Assembly: GCF_028292965.1 (NCBI RefSeq)
Contig: NZ_JAQGLG010000038.1
Location: 1 to 36,175, forward strand
Direction: 5' to 3'
Origin: Sphingomonas bacterium
GTDB taxonomy: Bacteria; Pseudomonadota; Alphaproteobacteria; Sphingomonadales; Sphingomonadaceae
Length of the DNA: 36,175 nt
The translations under genes and the position numbers were made by a program. The notes below the pieces were generated by a model. It was not told the origin of the DNA and did no database searches. It was given only the letters and a program-made list of their open reading frames with translations. This document shows, one piece after another, positions 29,107 through 36,175 of this stretch (within the stretch, counting starts at the first letter, position 1; the number at the start of each line of letters is the position of its first letter).

Positions 29107-31411
29107 CCTCGCGCCGGCGGCTGCTTATGCCGGCGACCGCGACCTCAACATCGATCTGCCCGCCGCCACTCTCGGCCAGGCGATTGCCGCGCTATCGACA
29201 CAAGCGGGCATCAGCATCGGTACCGAGGGCGCGCTGCCCGATCTGCGCACCCCGGCGGTGCGCGGGCATATCAGCGCGGGAAAGGCGCTCGACCGCCTGC
29301 TTGCGGGCACGCCGTGGAAGGCCCGGCAGGTATCGCCCTTCGCCTGGCGCATCGTCCCCCGGCCGCGCCAGCGCAGCGCGCCGCCACCGCCGCCGCGCAT
29401 CACCGAGAATGATGCCTTTCCCACACCGATCCCCGATGTCGTGGTCACCGCGCGCAAGTTCGCCGAGGCCGAATCGAGCATCCCCGGTCCGTTCGCGGTC
29501 TACACCCCGTCGCGCGCCGAGCGCACCGGGGCGAGCGCCGGCTCGCGCGCGGTGGCCCAGACGATCGATGGGCTGACGGCGATCGACACCGGGCCCGATG
29601 CCGGCCGGCTGTTCGTGCGCGGCGTCGCCGACACGCCGTTCAGCGGCTATGGCCAGTCGCCGGTCAGTGTCGAGATCGACGAGGCGCGCACCACGTTCGA
29701 CGCGCCCGACCCGGATCTGCGCATGGTCGATGTCGCCCGGGTCGAGCTGCTCAAAGGGCCGCAGGGGCCGCTCTACGGCACCGGCGCGCTGGGCGGGGTG
29801 TACCGCGTGATCCTCAATCCGCCCAACCCGGCCGCACCCGCGGCGTCTTTTCGCTTCGATCTCGGTGGGGTGCAGGGCGGCGGGCCGGGCGCGGCGGCCG
29901 AGGCGATGGTCAACCTGCCGGTGGCGAACGGGCAGGGCGCGATACGCGCGGTGGCCTATGGCGAACTCGCCCCGGGCTGGATCCGCGATGTCGGCCGGCC
30001 CGGCACGCTCAACCAGACGCGCAGCTGGGGCGCGCGGCTGGCCGGGCGCTACGATCTCGGCGAGTGGCGCGTCACGCTGACCGGGCTGACCCAGTCGGTC
30101 GCCGCGCGCGACAGCCGCTACACCAATATCAACGGCGAGGATCTGGTGCGCACCGCGCGGCTGCGCGAACCGCGCGAGGGCGATATCAGCCAGGGCGCGG
30201 CGGTGCTCACCGGGCCGCTCGGTGCCGCCACGCTGACCTTCGCGTCGAGCATCACCGGCCAGCATGTCGCGCGCACCGACGATGCCTCGGCGTCGGCGGC
30301 ATTGCTCGGCGCGGCGGCGCCGCTCGCCTATCATGAGGCGCGCGATTATCAGCTGATCGACGAGGAGCTGCGCATCGCCAGCACCGCGGACCGCCGGCTG
30401 AGCTGGATCGCCGGCCTGTCCTACCTCCATTCGACCACAACGGTGGCCGGCCGCCTGACCCCGCCGAGCGGTGCGGTGATCGACGCGCTGGACCTCAAGC
30501 GCTTCGTCAAGGAATTCTCGGTCTATGGCGAGGGCACGCTGCGCCTCGCGCCGCGGCTGCGCGCGGCGCTCGGCGCGCGGCTGTTCCTCTCAACGGTCGA
30601 GGATGGCCGCGCCGAAAAAGCGCAGGTCCAGGCCGAGGCCAATTCCGGCTCGACGATCGGCGTCACGCCCAGCGCCTCGCTCGCTTATGACACGTCGGGC
30701 GGCGGGCTGGTCTATTTCCGCTATGCCAGCGCCTATCGCCCGGGCGGCCTCGACCCCGCCAACACCGTGACGCATCGTTATGACGCCGACCAATTGTCCA
30801 ACTTCGATCTCGGCGCGCGCGGCACCGCGCTGCGCGGCTCGCTGACGCTCGACGTCGCGGCCTATCGCACGCGCTGGCTGCACGTGCAGTCGGACTATCT
30901 GTTGCCCGACGGCCTGCTCGCCACGCACAATGTCGGCGATGCGCTGATCATCGGCATCGAGGGTTCGCTGGCCTGGCACACCGGCGGCTGGACGCTGAGC
31001 GCCGGCGGCACCTTCCAGCATGCCCGGCTGACGCGCGGCGAGGACGGCACCAAACTGGTCACCGACCTGCGCCTGCCGGTGGTGCCGGATGTGGCCGGGC
31101 GCGTCGCGCTGGCCTGGCGGCATGACTGGCACGGCTGGAGCATCGCGCCGAGCCTGGCAGCGCGTTACGGCGGCCCGTCGCGGCTGAGCTTCGACCCCGG
31201 GCTCGACCGCGAGATGGGCGGCTTCGGCGAGGCCGACCTGACCATCGCCGCGACGCGCGGCCGGATGCGGGTGACGTTGTCGATCGACAATCTGTTCGAC
31301 GCCCGCGGCGACAGCTTCGCCTTCGGCAACCCCTTCTCTGTACGTACGGAGTCGCAATACACGCCGACCCGGCCGAGGAGCGGGAGCTTGTCGTTCGGGG
31401 TGGATTTCTAG
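29054..31411 (+). CDS. TonB-dependent outer-membrane receptor with STN signalling domain
   Basis: A 785-residue receptor. A signal peptide (about 1-26, ending AAAYA) is followed by an STN domain (about 31-101; LPAATLGQAIAALSTQAGISI and GHISAGKALDRLLAGTPW), a proline-rich hinge, the TonB box DVVVTA (128-133), the plug (about 140-250, with RVELLKGPQGPLYGTGALGGV) and a 22-strand-type barrel ending SLSFGVDF with terminal Phe. The STN domain marks a transducer that signals to FecR. The substrate (siderophore, haem or other) cannot be deduced; no biosynthesis gene adjoins. The start at 29054 lies inside fecR in another frame, and an ATG at 29066 is the alternative. Its stop shares CTAG with the convergent next gene. 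Confidence 0.92.
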   Translation: MPRSMAIRWCWAVAAGVSLAPAAAYAGDRDLNIDLPAATLGQAIAALSTQAGISIGTEGALPDLRTPAVRGHISAGKALDRLLAGTPWKARQVSPFAWRIVPRPRQRSAPPPPPRITENDAFPTPIPDVVVTARKFAEAESSIPGPFAVYTPSRAERTGASAGSRAVAQTIDGLTAIDTGPDAGRLFVRGVADTPFSGYGQSPVSVEIDEARTTFDAPDPDLRMVDVARVELLKGPQGPLYGTGALGGVYRVILNPPNPAAPAASFRFDLGGVQGGGPGAAAEAMVNLPVANGQGAIRAVAYGELAPGWIRDVGRPGTLNQTRSWGARLAGRYDLGEWRVTLTGLTQSVAARDSRYTNINGEDLVRTARLREPREGDISQGAAVLTGPLGAATLTFASSITGQHVARTDDASASAALLGAAAPLAYHEARDYQLIDEELRIASTADRRLSWIAGLSYLHSTTTVAGRLTPPSGAVIDALDLKRFVKEFSVYGEGTLRLAPRLRAALGARLFLSTVEDGRAEKAQVQAEANSGSTIGVTPSASLAYDTSGGGLVYFRYASAYRPGGLDPANTVTHRYDADQLSNFDLGARGTALRGSLTLDVAAYRTRWLHVQSDYLLPDGLLATHNVGDALIIGIEGSLAWHTGGWTLSAGGTFQHARLTRGEDGTKLVTDLRLPVVPDVAGRVALAWRHDWHGWSIAPSLAARYGGPSRLSFDPGLDREMGGFGEADLTIAATRGRMRVTLSIDNLFDARGDSFAFGNPFSVRTESQYTPTRPRSGSLSFGVDF

Positions 31412-32490
31412 CGCGGTTGCCGCGCCCATTCTTGATATCGTCTGGATGTCCCCTCGGGGCCCGGATCCTCGTAGATCGGATTCTCGCATCCCTTGGGCGA
31501 CGTGTCGGTCCAGCGCACGATGCGCAGCGTCTTGCCGTCGCTCAGATAGGCGCGGCCGTTTTTCCATTGCTCGTCCGCCACCGCGACAATCGCGCGCTCG
31601 CCGGCGATGTCGCAATCATGGATTCTTCGCACATAATTATCGACATGGAAGATCAGGCGAACGCGGTACATCTCGCGGCCGGGGTGCACGCGCTCGCCGA
31701 CGATAAAGGCGTCGCGGCCATCGCCGTCATAAGGAAAATAGCAGCAGAGATGCTTGCTGGGCCCGAACTTGTCATAACCGCCATAGAGCCAGCCGCCCTT
31801 GAAGCCGCTATTGTCGGAGATGAAGGTATCGCCGACATGCGGGAACGCCATGCGCAGCACCGGCTGGCGATCCGGCTTGCCGCGTGGCACGCCGTTGTTC
31901 TGCGCGACGCAATGCGTCAGCACGGGCTCGGTCACCTGCAACAGGTTGATCACATAGTTGGACATATATGACTGGGCTTCGGCCAGCGCGGCGCTGGTCG
32001 AATAGTGCTGCCGCGCCGCCGCCTCGAACGTCGCCTGGTCGAGCCGGCACGCAAAGACCCGCGCCTTGCCGCGTTCGACCAGGATGAGATGGTAGCGCGA
32101 CAGGCTTTTGATCGAGACGTGATAGAGGATGAAGGTCAGCCTGATCGGCGACTTTCGGATACCGAGCCCGGTCGCGTCTTCGCCGACACGGGCCAACAGC
32201 GTACCGTCTTCCGACCGCACCTCATTGGCCGGCCCGACTTGGGGGTCGCTCTGCATAAGGTAATAGAAGCGCGAAAAGCCATCGCCGCGCACGCGGTGGA
32301 TGACGGGCATCCCGCTATCTTCCTCGCTCAGCGAGGTCGATACCCAGCCGCGATAGGTATCGTAGGGATAGTCGTCGGTGAACACCTGCCCGTCCGACGG
32401 CGCCGACGGCCGGCCGGGCGCATCGGCGGCGCTCCTGCCGGGCAGCGCCGGCAGTGGCAGCATCAGGGCAAGGATGATGAAGGGCCGCAT
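31408..32490 (-). CDS. Hypothetical secreted protein
   Basis: A 360-residue protein with a signal peptide (MRPFIILALMLPLPALPGRSA, about 1-24) and a large extracellular or periplasmic part of unknown family. It is rich in aromatic residues and conserved-looking blocks (DDYPYDTYRGWVSTSLSEEDSG; RFYYLMQSDPQVGPANEVRSEDGTLLARVGED; GGWLYGGYDKFGPSKHLCCYFPYDGDGRDAFIVGERVHPG). No catalytic motif is recognised. The ATG at 32490 has GGAG about 9 bases upstream; the frame open to 32532 adds no signal. The gene is convergent with the TonB receptor, their stops overlapping in CTAG. Confidence 0.72.
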   Translation of the reverse strand: MRPFIILALMLPLPALPGRSAADAPGRPSAPSDGQVFTDDYPYDTYRGWVSTSLSEEDSGMPVIHRVRGDGFSRFYYLMQSDPQVGPANEVRSEDGTLLARVGEDATGLGIRKSPIRLTFILYHVSIKSLSRYHLILVERGKARVFACRLDQATFEAAARQHYSTSAALAEAQSYMSNYVINLLQVTEPVLTHCVAQNNGVPRGKPDRQPVLRMAFPHVGDTFISDNSGFKGGWLYGGYDKFGPSKHLCCYFPYDGDGRDAFIVGERVHPGREMYRVRLIFHVDNYVRRIHDCDIAGERAIVAVADEQWKNGRAYLSDGKTLRIVRWTDTSPKGCENPIYEDPGPEGTSRRYQEWARQPR

Positions 32491-32579
32491 GCGCCTGGCT
32501 CCGTCATGGTGCCGGACGGCGATCCGGACCAAAACGGGAACATGCCACGTTCCGCGGCAGGCGCAAGGGCAAATTCGCG

Positions 32580-33797
32580 CTACGGTTTCCCATTGATCCA
32601 GTCCGCCGGGTCGATCGGCACATAGCGCTTCGTTGCCTTGTCATAGCGCCTGACTTCGAAATGGAGATGGCTTCCGCCGCCCGCGGCATTGCCGGTCGTA
32701 CCGACGCTGCCGACGACCTAGCCTGCCTTGACCCGTGTGCCCACCGTCAGTGGCGAAGGGCTTTGCAGATGATTGTAGCTGGTCCGCGTCCCGTCGGGAT
32801 GATCGATCCAGACCCTGTTGCCATAGCCGGTAAGGCCGATGACATGCTCCATGACCTGGTTGCCGTGCTTGTCGAAGACGAGGTTGCCGGCCTTGTCCTT
32901 TTTGGGTTGCATCAGAAAAGGATGGATCGGATGCCCCTTTTTGTCCTTTGTCCAATGATGCAGGGGTCCCAATTCGGGTGTGACACGTACGACGACGCCA
33001 TCGGCGGCGGCCTGCACGGGGGTGCCTTCTTTCGCCGGCAAATCGTCGCCCTTATGGGGACGCCCGCTCCGCAGGCCCTTCGCGCCGATCGGATCGAAGC
33101 CGCCATCGCCTGAAAAGGGGCGACCATTGGGTCCCGGCGCGCGCGCTTTCGACGTGGTTCCATCCGCCGCGCCATTATAACCCGGCACGGGCCAGCGGCG
33201 CTGCAATGCTGGTGCCGCGCCGGCGGCCGGGGCGGCTATCGGCATGGCGGGTGGTGCGACAGGCGCGGGTCGTTTCGGGCCGGTTGCCGCCGGTGCTCGC
33301 GTCGGTGCGGGCGACGCAGGTGATGGCCCCGCAATGCCCTGTCCGCGTGACTGCTCGCGACGGATCTTCTGCATGATCGCGTCCAGCGACGCCGCGCCGC
33401 CGGGCGTCGGGGCCGGCGGCGGCGGAACGGGTCGTGGCGTGCTGACAGGCCCTGCACCCGGCGCCGGGGATGGCCCCGTCGCGCCCGGCCGGCTCTGGTC
33501 GCGCTGGATCTGGCGCATGATCGCGTCGAGCCGATCCCGACCGGCGGGCAACACCGGCGGCTGACCCGGGGCCGCACGCGCGGGCATGGGAGAGCGTTGC
33601 AAGGCGCCAAGGTCGTTCTCGACAGCCGGCTGGACGGCGACCGGGCCGGTCGACAGCGGCGACCGGGCACGTGCACCGGGAAAGGCCGCCAGCGCCACGC
33701 CGAGATTGCGCGCTGGCGACGCTGTCGCATCGGGCGGGATGGTCGATGCTGCCAGGGGGTTGGCGGCGAGGCGGGCGCGGAGGCTGGGCGAACACAT
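32580..33797 (-). pseudogene. M23 (LytM) peptidase gene interrupted by an in-frame amber codon
   Basis: Codes for 405 positions with TAG at codon 360 (32718-32720). Upstream of it is an M23 zinc peptidase core: HKGDDLPAKEGTPVQAAADGVVV with His248 and Asp252, and the YNHLQS region (341-346). Downstream in the same frame the domain continues VVGSVGTTGNAAGGGSHLHFEVR, with the third zinc ligand in HLH (377-379), to a natural TAG at 32580. The expected residue at 360 is Gln (CAG), so a single C-to-T change explains it. Truncated at 359 the enzyme lacks a zinc ligand and should be inactive. The N-terminal 200 residues are Pro/Ala-rich and contain two copies of LDAIM-x-x-I-x-R-[DE]QSR (90-103, 138-151). 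No export signal is obvious. Confidence 0.82.
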
Positions 33798-33885
33798 GCC
33801 CGGATATTTATCGCTGGCCCGCGCGAGGTTGAATCATCTTCGCCCGCGGATGCCCGTTCACGCCGGCAATGCTGATCCGACCGAT

Positions 33886-34314
33886 TTACGCTGCGGGAGC
33901 TTCCCCCGCCGTGCGCCACGCCGCGGCCGCCAGGCACAGGGTGATCAGGCCCGAAAAGGCGATCGGGATGAGAAACAGGAACATCCAACTCAACAGCGTG
34001 ACGGCCGCGAAGCACAGGGCGAACGTCCAGCCGATGCCGCGCAGCTGCGCCAGTGTCGCCGCCGGCAGGCTGCCCAACTGCCAGGCCAGGATCGCGGCGA
34101 AGAGGTAAAACACGCCGAGACAGAAGCCGAGGCCGCTGAACAGATCCCAGAAGCTGCGGTCGAAACCCATCATGTCGAAATGGATCGTACGCATCGCGGC
34201 GAGCATCGCATCGGCGCCCCAATGCGGGTCGGACTGGCGAAAGCCGAGCGTGTGTCCGAGCGCGAAAAGCAGCAGCAGCACGGCGGCGATTCGATAAAGC
34301 AGCGACGCTTTCAT
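33886..34314 (-). CDS. Small four-helix membrane protein (LIC_13387-like)
   Basis: A 142-residue inner-membrane protein with helices at about 6-24, 58-82, 92-116 and 118-134. The extramembrane motif GHTLGFRQSDP (20-30) and RTIHFDMMGFDRSFWDLFSGLGF (42-64) recur in a family of small uncharacterised membrane proteins. The ATG at 34314 (AAGCGTCGC after the start on the minus strand) begins MKASLLYRIAAVLLLLFALGH. It lies on the same strand as the broken M23 gene, 88 bp upstream. No function is known. Confidence 0.75.
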   Translation of the reverse strand: MKASLLYRIAAVLLLLFALGHTLGFRQSDPHWGADAMLAAMRTIHFDMMGFDRSFWDLFSGLGFCLGVFYLFAAILAWQLGSLPAATLAQLRGIGWTFALCFAAVTLLSWMFLFLIPIAFSGLITLCLAAAAWRTAGEAPAA

Positions 34315-34601
34315 TTTGCCTCCCCAGACAATGCGCGGGGCCTCGATCCTTTAGCGCGTTCGATAATTCCCCAGCGAAATCCCCGTCGTGACTTTATCCA
34401 CACGGCCGCTGCGCGACAACGGCCGATTGCGGTGACCGGGGTGGCTCCATGCCGGCCGATCGACCGCGCGCGCAACGGCACATTCTGTTCACATCCCGGT
34501 CACTTGCGCCCTGCCTATGGCGGGACATGCCGCTTTCGATGCCATCCTCGCCCGCTTCGCGCGATCGATCATTCTCCGGGTCGGTGGTGGCATCGTCGGG
34601 C

Positions 34602-35432
34602 ATGGCGCGACTCATGAGCGAAATGGCGCTGCGCGAGGGCGAGGTGCCTGACCGTCTCGATGCACCGCTGGCGGCGACGCCGGTCCACCAGATCGGCGCC
34701 GATGCCTTCCTGCTCAGCCTGCCGATGGGGCTGGCATTCTATTATCGGCGCGGCGCGGGCACGGTGTTCCGGCGCTGGCCCGGCGTGGGCGACGACGCGG
34801 TGGCGCTGTTCTTCGAAGGCACGGTGCTCGGCGCCATCGCCTGGCTCAACGGCTTCGTGCCGCTGCGCGCCTCGGCGGTGCTGCATGGCGGCAAGGTCCA
34901 TGCCTTTGCCGGGCCGGCCGGGGCAGGCAAGTCGACCCTCGCCGCGGCGCTCGCCCGGCGCGGCATGGCGCTGTGCGCGGATGAGGTGCTGATCCTCGAC
35001 CCGGGCGATCCGACGCGGATCGTCGCGCTGCCCGCGATGGACCGCGCGAAGCTATGGGGCGATGCGCTGGCCTTGGCCGACTATGCCGCCGGCCCGGCAA
35101 TACGGCCGGGGATCGACAAGTTCCACGCCCCCGATGTGCCGGTCGCGCCGCGCACGCCGCTGCCGCTCCACCGGCTGTACTTCCTCGAAAACGGCGCGGA
35201 AGGCGTGCCCGGCATCGTCGCGATTCCGCCATCCGGCATGCTCGAACGCCTCGCCTCGGCGTGGTACCGGCCGCAGCTTTTCTATCCGCTGGTTGGACCG
35301 GATCGCGCTTTCGAAACCGCCACCCGCCTCGCCCGGGCGGTCCCCATGGCGCGGTTCCATCGTCCGCTCCCCCCGGCGACCTTCTCTGCTGCGGTCGACA
35401 TGGTCGCGGCCCATATCCACGCCGATGGCTGA
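34602..35432 (+). CDS. HPr kinase/serine kinase-like P-loop protein
   Basis: A 276-residue protein (from Met34602) resembling the C-terminal catalytic half of HPr kinase/phosphorylase: SAVLHGGKVHAFAGPAGAGKSTLAAALARRGMALCADEVLIL, with Walker A GPAGAGKS (104-111), an HPrK-type His95 region and the acidic pair Asp127/Glu128. It lacks the HPr-recognition N-domain and no phosphotransferase genes adjoin. Such stand-alone forms occur near peptide-modification genes and can phosphorylate lasso peptides. In-frame ATGs at 34449 and 34527 would extend it with low-complexity sequence; 34602 is preferred because conserved sequence starts there. Its stop overlaps the sulfotransferase start by 8 bases. Confidence 0.75.
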   Translation: MARLMSEMALREGEVPDRLDAPLAATPVHQIGADAFLLSLPMGLAFYYRRGAGTVFRRWPGVGDDAVALFFEGTVLGAIAWLNGFVPLRASAVLHGGKVHAFAGPAGAGKSTLAAALARRGMALCADEVLILDPGDPTRIVALPAMDRAKLWGDALALADYAAGPAIRPGIDKFHAPDVPVAPRTPLPLHRLYFLENGAEGVPGIVAIPPSGMLERLASAWYRPQLFYPLVGPDRAFETATRLARAVPMARFHRPLPPATFSAAVDMVAAHIHADG

Positions 35433-36175
35433 CGCCGCGCCCGCCGGGGGGATCGACTGGATCGCGTCCTACCCCAAATCCGGCAACACCTGGATACGGC
35501 TGCTGCTCACCGCCTATTTCGCGGACGACGGCTGTTACGATCTCGCCGCCGAGGTCACCGCGCGCGGCGCCAGTTCGGGCCGTCTGTTCGAGGACGCGCT
35601 CGGCCTCTCGTGCGAGGATCTATTGCCAGCCGAGGCGCGCATCCTGCAGCCGGCGATGTACCGGGTGCTCGCCGCGCGCTATCCCGAAGGGCTGTGGCTC
35701 AAGGTGCATGATCGCCAGGCCATGCTGGGCGAGGCGGAGTGGCTGTTCCCGCCCCAGGCCTCGGGCAGCGCCATCTACATCATCCGCGATCCGCGCGATG
35801 TCGCGGTGTCCAACGCCTTTCACGACGGCCATGGCGACATGGACCGCGCGGTCGCCAAGCTGTGCAGCGCGGACACGAGGATCGGCGATCGCGGCGACCG
35901 GCAACTCGTCCAGCATATCGGTGACTGGAGCGGCCATGTGCGCAGTTGGGCCGATCAGCGCGACATCCCCGCGCTGATCGTGCGCTATGAGGACATGCTC
36001 GCGGATGCCGCTGCCGTGCTCGCCGCGGTGATCCGCTTTGCCCGGCCGCACGTCTCGATCGACACGGCGCGGGTCGCCCGTGCCGTGTCGCTGTCGCGCT
36101 ACGACGCGCTGCAGGCCGACGAATACAAGATCCGCTACGCCGAGACACCCGACGTCGCGGCGAGCTTCTACAGTC
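35425..36175 (+). CDS. Sulfotransferase domain protein, 3'-truncated by the window
   Basis: At least 250 residues of a cytosolic-type PAPS-dependent sulfotransferase, open to the window edge. The 5'-phosphosulfate loop is YPKSGNTWIRLLL (16-28) and the 3'-phosphate site is YIIRDPRDVAVSN with Arg121 and Ser129. DWSGHVRSWADQRDIPALIVRYEDM is the expected helix before the next strand. It transfers sulfate to an alcohol or amine of a small molecule, lipid or peptide. The ATG at 35425 overlaps the kinase stop (ATGGCTGA), so the two are translationally coupled. The acceptor is unknown; the remaining residues and downstream genes are outside. Confidence 0.9.
   Translation, partial: MADAAPAGGIDWIASYPKSGNTWIRLLLTAYFADDGCYDLAAEVTARGASSGRLFEDALGLSCEDLLPAEARILQPAMYRVLAARYPEGLWLKVHDRQAMLGEAEWLFPPQASGSAIYIIRDPRDVAVSNAFHDGHGDMDRAVAKLCSADTRIGDRGDRQLVQHIGDWSGHVRSWADQRDIPALIVRYEDMLADAAAVLAAVIRFARPHVSIDTARVARAVSLSRYDALQADEYKIRYAETPDVAASFYS

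Noticed and set aside
34315..34601. Lasso-peptide or other RiPP precursor upstream of the kinase
   Set aside because: No small frame on either strand had a leader-like sequence and a Gly-started core with a suitably placed Asp or Glu. The in-frame extension from 34449 is low-complexity.

Overview
The window reads as chromosomal DNA of an alphaproteobacterium, most likely a sphingomonad (Sphingomonas or a close relative). The grounds are high GC, strongly GC-biased third codon positions, a FecI/FecR/TonB-dependent receptor set, many short single-domain housekeeping genes, and many palindromic intergenic repeats of types I associate with this group. No rRNA, tRNA or CRISPR array was recognised. 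Genus is inference; no database was searched.

Layout. 1-5.8 kb: the tail of a small XRE regulator, a ferritin-like diiron protein, a cytochrome b561 / DUF4142 pair, a secreted class A beta-lactamase-like serine hydrolase, a decayed gene remnant, an EVE-domain protein and a small unknown gene with a probable leaderless promoter. 5.9-9.8 kb: an EF-hand protein, a DUF1810 protein, a class I glutamine amidotransferase, a frameshifted membrane-protein gene and an ankyrin protein. 10-14.8 kb: a giant DUF2339 membrane protein carrying an in-frame palindromic repeat, a divergent TetR regulator with a candidate operator, and an MFS transporter. 15-18.1 kb: a small membrane protein and a repair-flavoured group (AlkB, YbhB/YbcL, exonuclease III, and a DUF559 endonuclease bracketed by inverted repeats). 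18.07-22.4 kb: an IS5-type remnant that has lost its right end and apparently clipped the 5' end of an esterase gene, then an acyltransferase coupled to a membrane-anchored HSL-type hydrolase. 22.4-27.1 kb: a cysteine-rich flavodoxin-fold oxidoreductase with a tiny overlapping leader ORF, an amidase, an unknown protein and a GT4 glycosyltransferase. 27.4-31.4 kb: sigma factor, FecR and TonB receptor, a complete cell-surface signalling operon. 31.4-36.2 kb: an unknown secreted protein, an M23 peptidase gene broken by an amber codon, a small membrane protein, and an HPr-kinase-like protein overlapping a sulfotransferase that runs off the edge.

Cross-cutting themes. First, palindromic repeats of at least six kinds sit between genes and repeatedly reach into coding sequence: they supply stop codons (MFS), C-terminal tails (xthA, the DUF559 gene, a membrane protein) and an in-frame linker (DUF2339). 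Second, several genes are freshly broken by single-base changes (8728-8733 C-run, 18244-18247 T-run, amber at 32718-32720); these are either real decay or sequencing errors. Third, the two most promising leads for something undescribed are the repeat-DUF559-repeat cassette (17.63-18.07 kb) and the kinase/sulfotransferase pair at the right edge, which may open a modified-peptide cluster outside the window.
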